A DNA stretch of 64,000 bases, taken from NCBI RefSeq assembly GCF_029887875.1, contig NZ_JARXRM010000043.1, forward strand, positions 58,211-122,210, given 5' to 3'. Of this stretch, positions 32,610 through 40,852 are shown one piece after another. The translations under genes were made by a program, and so were the position numbers. Origin of the DNA: Luteimonas endophytica (lineage in GTDB: Bacteria; Pseudomonadota; Gammaproteobacteria; Xanthomonadales; Xanthomonadaceae). A model generated the notes under the pieces. That model did not search any database, was not told where the DNA came from, and saw only the letters and a program-made list of their open reading frames with translations. Each line of letters opens with the position of its first letter. The first letter of the stretch is position 1.

Positions 32610-33347
32610 ATGAGGACTTGCGCCGTGTTGGTCCTGGTTGCGGCCCTGGCGCCCGACGCCTCCGCGCAGCCGCCCGGACTGCCGCCGGTGGCCTATCCGC
32701 CGATTCCGGAAGTCGCGCAGCGGATCGTGGACTTCGTGCCCGCGGGTTGGCGCCTCGAGCACGCCGCGCACGGGCGCCTGGATGCCGACGACCGTGACGA
32801 CGCGCTGCTGGTGCTGCGCATGGAGAACCACGGCAATATCGTGCAGAACGAAGGTTTCGGCCCCGACCGGTTCGACACCAATCCGCGCATGCTGGTGGCG
32901 GCGTTCGCGGTGGAGGGGGGCTACCGCCGCGCGCTGGTCGACCACGCCCTGATTCCGCGGCCCGAAGTTCCGGTCTTCGACGACTACCTGCAGGATGACC
33001 CGGCCGCCGCGATCGAGATCCACCCGAACCGTTCGGTCTCGGTGCGCCTGCACAGCTGGGCCAGCGCCGGCTCCTGGCAGACCCGCCAGGTGCGGTTCAC
33101 CTTCCGCCACCAGGACGGGTGCTTCCGCCTGGTCGGCTACGACGACCACGAGATGCACCGCGGCTCGATGGAGCGGCGCGAGACCAGCGTCAACTACCTG
33201 ACCGGACGCGCCTGGGTCGAGACCGGCTCGATGGAACACGCCGCCGCCGGGCCGCGGCGCTGGTCGCGCTTGGATCCCAATCCGGTGGTCTGCATCGGCG
33301 AGGTCGGCAACGGGTTCGAATACCGCCCGCCCGTCGAGGCGGACTGA
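32610..33347 (+). CDS. Exported hypothetical protein
   Basis: A 245-residue protein not assigned to a family. It has an N-terminal signal peptide (about 1-19, ending DASAQ), then a compact domain with RLDADDRDDALLVLRM, which resembles the acidic start of proteins that describe stored values (FG-GAP-like), and a Trp/Arg-rich C-terminal half (GSWQTRQVRFTFRHQDGCF). It starts 11 nt after purA with a strong GAGGAGG, so it is likely co-transcribed with purA or translated from its transcript. A periplasmic location is predicted. Confidence 0.75.
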   Translation: MRTCAVLVLVAALAPDASAQPPGLPPVAYPPIPEVAQRIVDFVPAGWRLEHAAHGRLDADDRDDALLVLRMENHGNIVQNEGFGPDRFDTNPRMLVAAFAVEGGYRRALVDHALIPRPEVPVFDDYLQDDPAAAIEIHPNRSVSVRLHSWASAGSWQTRQVRFTFRHQDGCFRLVGYDDHEMHRGSMERRETSVNYLTGRAWVETGSMEHAAAGPRRWSRLDPNPVVCIGEVGNGFEYRPPVEAD

Positions 33348-33476
33348 ACCGCTCCCGTCCGGGACAGGAACCTGAACCAGCTCTCCGCGAATCGCGGTTT
33401 CTCCACATCGCGTAGCGCGGCCCGTCGATACCGTGGATCCATCCTATCGGAGGCGCATCCGCGCCGTGGAGCAGGA

Positions 33477-34235
33477 ATGGATGGTTCACACGCGGCACCC
33501 GGGTATCCCCGCGACGGCTGCCCGCTGCAGGCCGCAGGGCGACAGGACGTCGACGGCGCTGGCGCAGCCGTCGGGCCGGCCGGGAAGTTCCTGGAATTCA
33601 TCGGCAGCGACCGCTTTCCCTGCGTGGGGTCGCGGCTGGCGCTGGCGCAGGACACCATCGCCACGCTCGAGCTCGGCACGCTCGGCAGCGCGCGCAACGA
33701 TGCGCCATTGCTCGACCGGCTGGAACGGTTCGCGGAGATGGTGGATGCGGGCGACCCCGAAGACCCCGCCGTGCATTCGCTCGTCGCGCTGTTCCGCGGT
33801 CCGGCGGCCACCGACGAACCGCGCTTCGAAGCGCTGCTGTGGGGGCAGCTTCAGCGCCTGCACGAGCTCGATGCGGATCGGGGCCGCCGGTGGGCGCCCG
33901 ATGTCAGCAGCGATCCGGACAGTTCGAAGTTCAGCATGAGCCTGGGCGGCCATCCGTTCTTCGTGATCGGCCTGCACGCGGGCGCGTCGCGGATCGCGCG
34001 GCGCTTCCCCTGGCCGACGCTGGTGTTCAATTCGCATCGCCAGTTCGAGCGGCTTCGTGGCGACGGCCGGTTCGCGAAGATGCAGGGCGCCACCCGGGCC
34101 CGCGATCGCAAACTGCAGGGCTCGATCAATCCCAATCTCAGCGATTACGGCGAGGCCTCGGAGGCGCGCCAGTACAGCGGCCGCGCGGTGGAACAGGATT
34201 GGCGCTGCCCGTTCCATGCCCGGAGGGCGGCATGA
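33477..34235 (+). CDS. YqcI/YcgG family (GntA-like) heme-dependent N-oxygenase
   Basis: A 252-residue protein of the YqcI/YcgG family, which includes GntA (hydroxylates a guanidino nitrogen in guanitoxin synthesis) and arginine N-hydroxylases such as AglA. Family blocks visible are FPCVGSRLAL (about 47-56), GGHPFFVIGLHAGASR, FPWPTLVFNSHRQFE and the C-terminal QGSINPNLSDYGE and RCPFH. The first ~35 residues are not conserved-looking, but GGAG 5 nt before the ATG supports the start. It overlaps the DUF1989 gene by ATGA, so the two act together. A guanidino-compound substrate is inference from the family. Confidence 0.82.
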   Translation: MDGSHAAPGYPRDGCPLQAAGRQDVDGAGAAVGPAGKFLEFIGSDRFPCVGSRLALAQDTIATLELGTLGSARNDAPLLDRLERFAEMVDAGDPEDPAVHSLVALFRGPAATDEPRFEALLWGQLQRLHELDADRGRRWAPDVSSDPDSSKFSMSLGGHPFFVIGLHAGASRIARRFPWPTLVFNSHRQFERLRGDGRFAKMQGATRARDRKLQGSINPNLSDYGEASEARQYSGRAVEQDWRCPFHARRAA

Positions 34236-34843
34236 GCGCTGCGGCGGAGACCGAGCGCATCGCGCCGTGCTCGGCGCGCGCCTTCGAGCTGGAGCGCGGA
34301 GACGAGCTGGTCGTGATCGATCCGGAGGGCCAGCAGGTCAGCGACCTGGTCGCGTTCTCGCGCGACGACCTGGCCGAGTACCTGTCGTCCGGCCGCTCGA
34401 TCGACTACGCCTCCAAACTCTGGCTCAGTGCAGGCGACCAGCTGTATTCCAACCGCAGCAGACCGATGTTCACCATCGTCGAGGACAGCTGCGGCCGGCA
34501 CGACTTCACACTGACGCCGTGCTCCAAGGACACCTTCGCCATCATCTACGGCGAGACCGACGGCCGGCCCGGATGCGAGGGCAACCTGGCGCAGGCGCTG
34601 GCGCCGTATGGGATCGGGGTGGACCGGATCCCGATCGCCTTCAACGTGTTCATGCATGTTTCGGTGGATGCGGAGACCGGAACGATCGCGGTGCTGCCGC
34701 CGCGCAGCGTCCCGGGAGACAGCATCCGGCTGCGCGCCGAAATGCCGCTGGTGGTTGCCCTGACCGCCTGTTCGGCCGGGCAGTCCAACAACTTCCGATA
34801 CAAGCCCATCGACTTCCGCATCGACCGGGCGCGCAGTGCCTGA
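34232..34843 (+). CDS. DUF1989 family protein (urea carboxylase-associated / carboxyguanidine deiminase-like)
   Basis: A 203-residue DUF1989 protein. Conserved blocks include DPEGQQVSDLVAF, LYSNRSRPMFTI, CGRHDFTL followed by C, and GCEGNLAQAL. DUF1989 proteins occur next to urea/guanidine carboxylase, and CgdA/CgdB of this family deiminate carboxyguanidine. No carboxylase is near this copy; its partner is the N-oxygenase, overlapping by 4 nt. A role in processing an N-oxidised guanidino or urea-type product is inference. Confidence 0.82.
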   Translation: MSAAAETERIAPCSARAFELERGDELVVIDPEGQQVSDLVAFSRDDLAEYLSSGRSIDYASKLWLSAGDQLYSNRSRPMFTIVEDSCGRHDFTLTPCSKDTFAIIYGETDGRPGCEGNLAQALAPYGIGVDRIPIAFNVFMHVSVDAETGTIAVLPPRSVPGDSIRLRAEMPLVVALTACSAGQSNNFRYKPIDFRIDRARSA

Positions 34844-34906
34844 GCGAGCGCTGGCGCAGCACCGCCCGGAACCGGCTCTTCCTCACACCCACGACAGGAG
34901 TACGCC

Positions 34907-35077
34907 ATGATCGGCGAACGCGAACGCACCGAAGCCAACCAGCCAGAAGGCAATCCCGAGCGCAAGAGCAACGAGACCGACGGACAGCCCGGCCCCACCT
35001 CCGGGGTGCGCCCGGATCTGGAGAAGCCGGGGAAGAAAAACGACGGCACCGCCGGGGGCGTCGGCAAGGGTTACTGA
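34907..35077 (+). CDS. Small hydrophilic disordered protein
   Basis: A 56-codon reading frame (starts MIGERERTEANQPEG, ends GGVGKGY) rich in Glu, Lys, Asn, Gly and Pro with no hydrophobic core. ACAGGAG 6 nt before the ATG and strong GC at third positions argue that it is a real gene. It follows DUF1989 after 63 nt. No function recognised; composition resembles stress-related hydrophilins. Confidence 0.6.
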   Translation: MIGERERTEANQPEGNPERKSNETDGQPGPTSGVRPDLEKPGKKNDGTAGGVGKGY

Positions 35078-35292
35078 GCCGTGGGGCCGCGGTGCCGCCG
35101 TTCGGCCAGGCGTCTGCCCGGGGGCGCCATCGCCCAGACGCATGGCCGTCCAGCCGGCACGGTGGCCGGCCGTGCCGACAATGCGAGGCGTCGAAGAGGC
35201 CCCGCCACCGCAGCCCAGGGGCGTTGAACAGAGTCGGGAAGATGGCGCACGCTCGCTGGAGGCGAGCCCCGAGCGCCCCCATGTGCAGGCAC

Positions 35293-35880
35293 ATGGACCT
35301 GTTCGACTCCCCGCCCCAGACCTTGCTGGAAGACGCCGAGGGCGGGATCCGCTACTGGCCCGGCTTCGCCGGATCCCGGGAGGCCGACGTCTGGTTCGCC
35401 GAGCTGCAGCGCCTGGCGGGCTGGACCACCTCGCGGCGCCGGATGTACGACCGCGTGGTCGACGTGCCGCGCCTGCTCGCGGCCTACCGCACCGTCGCGC
35501 TGCCGCCGGAGCTGCCGCTGGCCGCCATCCTCGCCCGGGTCCGGGCGACGGTGCCGGCCCCCTACAACGCGGTGGGCCTCAATCTCTATCGCGACGGCGC
35601 CGACAGCGTGGCGATGCACAACGACAAGCTGCATACCATCGTGCCCGGCCATCCGATCGCCCTGCTCAGCCTCGGCCATCCGCGGCGCATGCTGATCCGC
35701 GCCAAGGCCGGCGAGCGCGGGCGCGTCGCGGTGGAGCTCGGCCACGGCAGCCTGCTCAGCATGAGCCACGCCTCCCAGCTGACCCACGAACACGGCATCC
35801 CCAAGACCGCGAGGCCGGTCGGGCCGCGCATGAGCGTGGTGTTCCGGGTGCGGCCCCTCGCGCAGCTGGACGAAAGATGA
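35293..35880 (+). CDS. AlkB-like 2-oxoglutarate/Fe(II) dioxygenase
   Basis: A 195-residue protein of the AlkB superfamily, which oxidatively removes alkyl groups from nucleic-acid bases. The NxYxxG-type NLYRDGADS stretch is followed by the iron ligands H-x-D in MHNDK, the distal His region SHASQLTHEHGIPKT and the 2-oxoglutarate-binding RxxxxxR in RMSVVFR. It is closer to the short ALKBH2/3-like bacterial forms than to E. coli AlkB. An ATG at 35281 would add four residues. Followed by an Nmad3-like gene on the same strand. Confidence 0.88.
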   Translation: MDLFDSPPQTLLEDAEGGIRYWPGFAGSREADVWFAELQRLAGWTTSRRRMYDRVVDVPRLLAAYRTVALPPELPLAAILARVRATVPAPYNAVGLNLYRDGADSVAMHNDKLHTIVPGHPIALLSLGHPRRMLIRAKAGERGRVAVELGHGSLLSMSHASQLTHEHGIPKTARPVGPRMSVVFRVRPLAQLDER

Positions 35881-35965
35881 GCGGTGCCCGCGCCGCCCGG
35901 AAGCCGTGCCGCGCGCCGGCTCAGCGGGTGCCGGGCGCCGCGGACCCGGACGGGTGCGGTGGCCG

Positions 35966-36832
35966 ATGCGTCGCCTGATCCTGTCGCGGAAGGGCTTCGA
36001 TGCCGGCTACGGCGGCATGCCGAGTCCGATCCTGCCCGACGGGCGGCTGCTGCCGCTGCCGATCCCGGGACGGCACGACGCGTTCACGCTTGCCGACGCG
36101 GTGGGCGCGGGCGAGGACCACGCCAGGCTGCTGGCGGAACTCAGCCGCGGCAGGATCACCCTGGCGACCCAGGTCCACCTGGACCCGGACCTCGCACGGC
36201 CGCCGGGGCGGCGGCTGCCCGGCTGGCGTCCGGCGCTGGGGCAGGCCGGCGGCGCGCAGTCGCACCTGCGGACGCAGGGCGTCGGGGCCGGCGACGTGTT
36301 CCTGTTCTTCGGCTGGTTTCGCGAGGTGGAGAACGGGCCGTGCGGATGGCGATTCGTGCCGCGCGCGCCGGACCTGCATGTCCTGTTCGGCTGGCTCGAA
36401 GTCGGCGCGGTTCTGCCGGTGGTGCTGCGGCGCGAGGCCTGCCTTGCGCGGTACCCGTGGATCGCCGATCACCCGCACGTGGCCAATCCGGAGCACTATG
36501 CCAGTCCCAGCAACACCCTCTACGTGGCGCGGGCGCGCTCGCGCCTGGCGCCGCGCCGGGCCGGCGGGGGCGTGTTTCCCCGCTACCGGCCCGAGCTCCG
36601 CCTCACCGCCGAAGGCGAGAGCCGCAGCATCTGGACGCTGCCGTCGTGGTTCCACCCGGCGCCGGGGCGCGCCGCGCTGAGCTACCACGGCCGGCCCTCG
36701 CGCTGGCGCATCACCGGCGCCGGGTGCCGGCTGCACAGCGTGCCCAAGGGCCAGGAGTTCGTGATGGACGTGGGCGGCTGCGAGTCCGAAGCGGAAACGT
36801 GGCTGCGGAACCTGGTCGCCGGCGCCTGCTGA
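35966..36832 (+). CDS. Nmad3-like (nucleotide modification-associated domain 3) putative protein
   Basis: A 288-residue protein whose N-terminus, RKGFDAGYGGMPSPILPDG followed by LLPLPIP, matches what I recall as the Nmad3 signature. The domain was named from its association with DNA-base-modifying oxygenases; its chemistry is unknown. Other features are DVFLFFGWFRE and a Trp-rich centre. The ATG at 35966 (MRRLILSRKGFD) puts the signature at the N-terminus, as in relatives. It lies 85 nt after the AlkB-like gene. Family assignment is from memory of the pattern, not a search. Confidence 0.65.
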   Translation: MRRLILSRKGFDAGYGGMPSPILPDGRLLPLPIPGRHDAFTLADAVGAGEDHARLLAELSRGRITLATQVHLDPDLARPPGRRLPGWRPALGQAGGAQSHLRTQGVGAGDVFLFFGWFREVENGPCGWRFVPRAPDLHVLFGWLEVGAVLPVVLRREACLARYPWIADHPHVANPEHYASPSNTLYVARARSRLAPRRAGGGVFPRYRPELRLTAEGESRSIWTLPSWFHPAPGRAALSYHGRPSRWRITGAGCRLHSVPKGQEFVMDVGGCESEAETWLRNLVAGAC

Positions 36833-36909
36833 ACTGGCGAAGGGTCCATCGCCGGGAGTTCACGGCAGTGGCGGCAGGCTGGCGGTCGATGCCGCAGCGG
36901 AGACGAGTG

Positions 36910-37119
36910 ATGACCAGTCAGCAGCAGAACGAAGCACCGCAGCAGGAGCCGAACGAGGAGGTGGAGAAGGGGAAGCCATCCGCACCGCCCCGCGGCCGTC
37001 GGTCCGGCGGCGGCGCCCCGCCGGCCGATGACGAGGCGCGCGAGGGCGCCGAGGAGATTCGCAGGAAGGCGCCCACCGGGCTGCCGGGTGCGGCCGGGGG
37101 CGGGCTGATCGGGGGCTGA
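36910..37119 (+). CDS. Small disordered protein, Gln/Glu/Pro-rich
   Basis: A 69-residue hydrophilic protein (starts MTSQQQNEAPQQEPNEE) with a basic Arg/Gly patch in the middle and a Gly-rich end. No domain is recognisable. GCGGAGA upstream of the ATG gives a ribosome-binding site. Its stop is 13 nt from the stop of the convergent phasin-like gene. Confidence 0.55.
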   Translation: MTSQQQNEAPQQEPNEEVEKGKPSAPPRGRRSGGGAPPADDEAREGAEEIRRKAPTGLPGAAGGGLIGG

Positions 37120-37132
37120 GGCGGGGCTGGAG

Positions 37133-37531
37133 TCAGCCGCGGCGCGCGCGCTTCTGGCGACGGGCGTTGGCGGCCACGGTACGGCTCACCGGGGCCAGGC
37201 CGGCTGCCAGCACCGCGTCGGCGTCGCGCAGCGCCTGGTGCGGCCGATACGCTGTCGAGCCGCCAGCCGGCCACCAGGGAGTCCACGCCGACCGCATCGC
37301 CTGGCCGGCGAGGCGCAGCTGGATCTGCAGCAGCGTGGTGCCCATTGCGAACCACCCTTCCTGTGTGGCAGCGAGTTTCTCGATGCCCATGCGGCCGTGC
37401 TCCCGAAGCTGCGCCGCCGTGGGCGGACCGAGGGTGGTGGCCATGTCGAGCAGGCGGGTGGCGGCCACGCCGGGCGCCACGAGCGACAGTGCGGTCAGCT
37501 GATGCAGGGTGGAGCGGTGGCGGCGGGGCAT
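37133..37531 (-). CDS. Hypothetical protein, weakly phasin-like
   Basis: A 132-residue mostly helical protein. Residues about 40-75 (REHGRMGIEKLAATQEGW...) resemble the amphipathic helices of polyhydroxyalkanoate granule proteins, but the similarity is weak and no PHA genes are present. The C-terminus is basic (ARRQKRARRG). The ATG at 37531 lacks a good Shine-Dalgarno. An upstream start at 37753 would overlap the divergent transporter and is unlikely. Confidence 0.5.
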   Translation of the reverse strand: MPRRHRSTLHQLTALSLVAPGVAATRLLDMATTLGPPTAAQLREHGRMGIEKLAATQEGWFAMGTTLLQIQLRLAGQAMRSAWTPWWPAGGSTAYRPHQALRDADAVLAAGLAPVSRTVAANARRQKRARRG

Positions 37532-37655
37532 GGTGCGCTCGTTGGCAAGAGTGCGCGAAGCGTGGGGTCCGCCGGGGGATAACGACGTGACGGCCGGCGC
37601 AGGTGGAGCCGCGCCCGCGGCGCCCCTCCATGGCGCGCACGGCCGCTGGGCGACA

Positions 37656-39116
37656 ATGGCGACCCCGCACGGAACCCAGCCCGCCTTGAGACCCGAACGC
37701 CTGCTGCCGCTGATCGTCGCTACCGCGCTGTTCATCGAGAACATGGATTCCACCGCGATCGCGACCTCGCTGCCGCAGATCGCCGCCGACCTCGGGGTGG
37801 AGCCGGTGGCGCTGAAGCTGGCGCTGACGACCTACATGCTGGCGCTGGCGGTGTTCATCCCGGTCAGCGGCTGGGTGGCGGACCGGTTTGGCGCGCGACC
37901 GACCTTCATGGTGGCGATCGGGGTGTTCCTGCTCGGCTCGCTGGGCTGCGCGGCCTCGGGCTCGCTGGGGGAACTGGTGGCCGCGCGATTCCTGCAGGGC
38001 ACGGGCGGGGCGATGATGGTCCCGGTCGGGCGGCTGGTGCTGCTGCGCAGCGTGCCCAAGTCCGAGCTGGTGCGCGCGCTGAGCTGGTTGACCATCCCGG
38101 CACTGCTCGGTCCGATGCTCGGCCCGGTGCTGGGCGGGCTGATCACCACCTACGGCCACTGGCGATTCATCTTCCTCATCAATATTCCGATGGGGCTGCT
38201 GGGGATCTGGCTGGCGTGGCGCCACATTCCGCTGCTGCGCTCGGCGGTCGGGCCGCTGGACTGGCGCGGGTTCGCGCTGATCAGCGTGGGACTGGCGCTG
38301 ACCATCTTCGGCTTCGCCTCGATGGGCCGGCACCTGGTGAGCACGCCGCTGGCGCTGGCCTGCACGCTCCTGGGCAGCGTGCTGCTGGCGCTGTACTGGC
38401 TGCATTCCGGGCGCCATCCGCATCCGCTGCTGCGGCTGGACCTGTTCCGGCTGTCGACCTTCCGCAACGGCGTGATCGGCGGCTCGCTGTTCCGCATCGG
38501 CATCGGCGCCACGCCGTTTCTGCTGCCGCTGATGCTGCAGATGGGGTTCGGGCTCAACCCGCTGCAGTCGGGCCTGATCACCTTCACCTCGGCGGCCGGC
38601 GCGATGTTCATGAAGACCCTGGCGGCGGGGATCCTGAAGCGTTTCGGCTTCCGCCCGGTACTGATCGCCAACGCGCTGATCGCCTCGGTGCTGCTGTGCG
38701 GGTTCGGGCTGTTCCGCGCCGATACTCCCTATCCGCTGATGGTGGGCGTGCTGCTGGTCAGCGGCTGTTTCCGCTCGCTGCAGTTCACCAGCCTCAACGC
38801 GATCGTCTACGCCGACGTGGAACCGGAGCGGATGAGCCAGGCCAGCAGCCTGGCGGCGATGGCGCAGCAGGTCTCGCTGGCGATCGGCATCACCATCGGC
38901 GGCTACGCGCTCACCCTGGCCAGCGCCGTCACCGGCGACCCGCTGGAGACGGTCACGAATTTCGGCTTCGCCTTCCTGACCGTCGGGCTGATCTCGGCCA
39001 CCTCGGTGGTGGCGATGTGGCGGCTGGCGCCCGATGCCGGCGCGGAGATGTCGGGCCGCGCGCGCGCGGGCGAGGAGGTCTCCGAACCCAAGCCGATGGC
39101 GCGGCCGGGAACCTGA
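37656..39116 (+). CDS. MFS drug-efflux transporter (DHA2/EmrB-like)
   Basis: A 486-residue major facilitator with about 14 hydrophobic segments, as in the DHA2 family of proton-coupled drug exporters. The N-terminus shows LFIENMDSTAIATSLPQIA, then the loop motif GWVADRFGARPTF (motif A) and GPMLGPVLGGLIT (motif C, antiporter signature). A hydrophilic tail ends the protein. No membrane-fusion partner (EmrA) or regulator is adjacent. Substrate unknown. Confidence 0.9.
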   Translation: MATPHGTQPALRPERLLPLIVATALFIENMDSTAIATSLPQIAADLGVEPVALKLALTTYMLALAVFIPVSGWVADRFGARPTFMVAIGVFLLGSLGCAASGSLGELVAARFLQGTGGAMMVPVGRLVLLRSVPKSELVRALSWLTIPALLGPMLGPVLGGLITTYGHWRFIFLINIPMGLLGIWLAWRHIPLLRSAVGPLDWRGFALISVGLALTIFGFASMGRHLVSTPLALACTLLGSVLLALYWLHSGRHPHPLLRLDLFRLSTFRNGVIGGSLFRIGIGATPFLLPLMLQMGFGLNPLQSGLITFTSAAGAMFMKTLAAGILKRFGFRPVLIANALIASVLLCGFGLFRADTPYPLMVGVLLVSGCFRSLQFTSLNAIVYADVEPERMSQASSLAAMAQQVSLAIGITIGGYALTLASAVTGDPLETVTNFGFAFLTVGLISATSVVAMWRLAPDAGAEMSGRARAGEEVSEPKPMARPGT

Positions 39117-39132
39117 TGGCGCGGCCAACCCC

Positions 39133-39256
39133 GTAGGAGCGGCCCACCTCCCTCGGAGCGGCCGATGGCCGCGAAAGCCGCGGGAGGCGCCGCTCGGGTT
39201 GGCGGCGTTCTCGGACGTGGGCGAGCGTGCCGGCTTTCGCGCGCATGGCACGCTCC
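39133..39256 (-). repeat. Dispersed intergenic repeat, copy B
   Basis: Located between the convergent MFS and xthA genes. Reading the minus strand, GGAGCGTGCCATGCGCGCGA (from 39256) is followed by GCGGCTTTCGCGGCCATCGG and GGCCGCTCCTAC. The same two half-elements occur in the same order in copies C and D. The halves are imperfect inverted copies of each other, so the element can fold into a long hairpin, which may double as a terminator here. Confidence 0.65.
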
Positions 39257-39303
39257 GACGAAGAGCGGGTCCTTGAAACGACGGGCGTGCTTCCGGTCGC
39301 GGC

Positions 39304-40158
39304 CTAACCGGGTTCCGACTTCGCAGATCGTGCCGTTGCCTTCGCCTTGGCTTTGGTCGTCGTCTTCGCCGGCGCGCGGCGCAGCTTCACCCACACCGGG
39401 GCGTGGTCGCTGGCCTTGTCCAGGCCTCGGACCCAGCGGTCGACGCCGGCATCGGCCAGGCGCGGCTGCAGCTGCGGATTGAGCAGCAGGTGATCGATGC
39501 GCAGGCCGGCATCGCGCTGCCAGTGCTGCCGGAAGTAGTCCCAGAAGGTGTAGATCCGCGCTTGCGGGTGCGCGGCGCGCAGCGCGTCGGTCCAGTCCTG
39601 CGCCAGCAGGCGCCGGTAGCACTCTCGCGTCTCGGGCTGCAGCAGGGCGTCCTTGCGCCAGTGTTTCGGGTCGTAGATGTCCTCGTCGGTGGGCACCACG
39701 TTGAAGTCGCCGGCCAGCACCACCGGATGGCCGCTGTCGTGCAGGCCGCGGGCATGGCGGATCAGGCGTTCGAACCAGCGCAGTTTGTAGTCGAACTTCG
39801 GGCCCGGCTGCGGATTGCCGTTGGGCAGGTACAGGCAGCCGACCATCACCCCGTGCGCGGCGACTTCCAGATAGCGGCTCTGGAGGTCGGCGCGGTCGCC
39901 GGGGAGCGAGCGGCGGCTTTCCACCGGCTCGGTGCCGCGCGTCAGCACCGCGACGCCGTTCCACGAGCGCTGCCCCACCCAGAGCGCGCCATAGCCGGCG
40001 CGCTCCAGTTCGTCTCCGGGGAATCCTTCGTCAGCCGCCTTGAGTTCCTGCAGGCAGGCCACGTCCGGCTTCTCCTTTTCCAGCCACTGCAGCAGGTGCG
40101 GCAGCCGGGTGCGGATGCCGTTGACGTTGAAGCTGGCGATCTTCAGGTGGCTGGGCAT
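39304..40158 (-). CDS. xthA: Exodeoxyribonuclease III / AP endonuclease
   Basis: A 284-residue ExoIII-type endonuclease/exonuclease/phosphatase-fold enzyme that nicks abasic sites in base excision repair. Motifs: IASFNVNGIRTR (metal-binding Asn), CLQELKAAD (catalytic Glu), GDFNVVPTDED, and the terminal KASDHAPVW with the Asp-His pair. After the domain there is a Lys/Ala/Thr-rich tail of about 20 residues absent from E. coli XthA. Full length. Confidence 0.95.
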   Translation of the reverse strand: MPSHLKIASFNVNGIRTRLPHLLQWLEKEKPDVACLQELKAADEGFPGDELERAGYGALWVGQRSWNGVAVLTRGTEPVESRRSLPGDRADLQSRYLEVAAHGVMVGCLYLPNGNPQPGPKFDYKLRWFERLIRHARGLHDSGHPVVLAGDFNVVPTDEDIYDPKHWRKDALLQPETRECYRRLLAQDWTDALRAAHPQARIYTFWDYFRQHWQRDAGLRIDHLLLNPQLQPRLADAGVDRWVRGLDKASDHAPVWVKLRRAPAKTTTKAKAKATARSAKSEPG

Positions 40159-40170
40159 GGGCGCCCGCGC

Positions 40171-40722
40171 TCAGGCGGCGTGCGCGCGCACCCAGGCCAG
40201 GTAGCGGTCCATCCAGCCCTGCAGGAACTCGCGGCTGTCGGCGCCGATGCCGCCGTCGTCGTCGAACAGGCCGTCGTCCGCCTTCAGGAACACCTCCGGC
40301 TGCCCGAGCGTGGGCATGTCGAGGTAGGCGAGGATGGTGCGCAGGTGCTGCTGCGCGCAGGCGGTGCCGATGGCGCCGATCGAGACGCCCAGCACGCCCG
40401 CGGGCTTGCCGGCGAATGCGCTCTTGCCGTAAGGGCGGGAGGCGTGGTCGATCGCGTTCTTCAGCACGCCGGGAACCGAGCGGTTGTATTCCGGCGTGAC
40501 GAACAGCACGCCGTCGGCGGCGGAGATCGCCTGCTTGAGGCGTCTTGCCGGTGCCGGCTGGTCGTCGTCGTCGTCCTGGTCGTAGGGCGGCAGGTCGTCG
40601 AGGCGCTGACGCTGGAATTCGACGTCACCGGGCGCGAGTCGCGCCATCGCGCCGGCGAGGCGGGCATTGAAGGATGCCTTGCGCAGGCTGCCGACGAGCA
40701 CGGCGATGGTGAGGCTGGCCAT
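40171..40722 (-). CDS. NADPH-dependent FMN reductase
   Basis: A 183-residue flavodoxin-fold oxidoreductase reducing FMN, quinones or azo dyes with NADPH. The phosphate-binding loop is [10 protein letters not shown] near the N-terminus and the family signature [22 protein letters not shown] is complete. The ATG at 40722 has CCGGAGG upstream. It ends 12 nt before xthA on the same strand, so the two may be co-transcribed. Divergent from the alcohol dehydrogenase. Confidence 0.93.
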   Translation of the reverse strand: MASLTIAVLVGSLRKASFNARLAGAMARLAPGDVEFQRQRLDDLPPYDQDDDDDQPAPARRLKQAISAADGVLFVTPEYNRSVPGVLKNAIDHASRPYGKSAFAGKPAGVLGVSIGAIGTACAQQHLRTILAYLDMPTLGQPEVFLKADDGLFDDDGGIGADSREFLQGWMDRYLAWVRAHAA

Positions 40723-40852
40723 GGCGGCCTCCGGAGACGGCGGGTGGAGCGGTATCGTCGCGCCGTGGGCGTTAACGGCCGGTCGCGGCCTCCTTGGCGC
40801 CGGGCTCACACCGGGCGTGGCATCACTGGCCGCCCGCCCGAAGACCGCGACG

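Noticed and set aside
37133..37531. PHA-granule phasin
   Set aside because: Only weak helix similarity and no PHA synthase or depolymerase nearby, so it is left as hypothetical.
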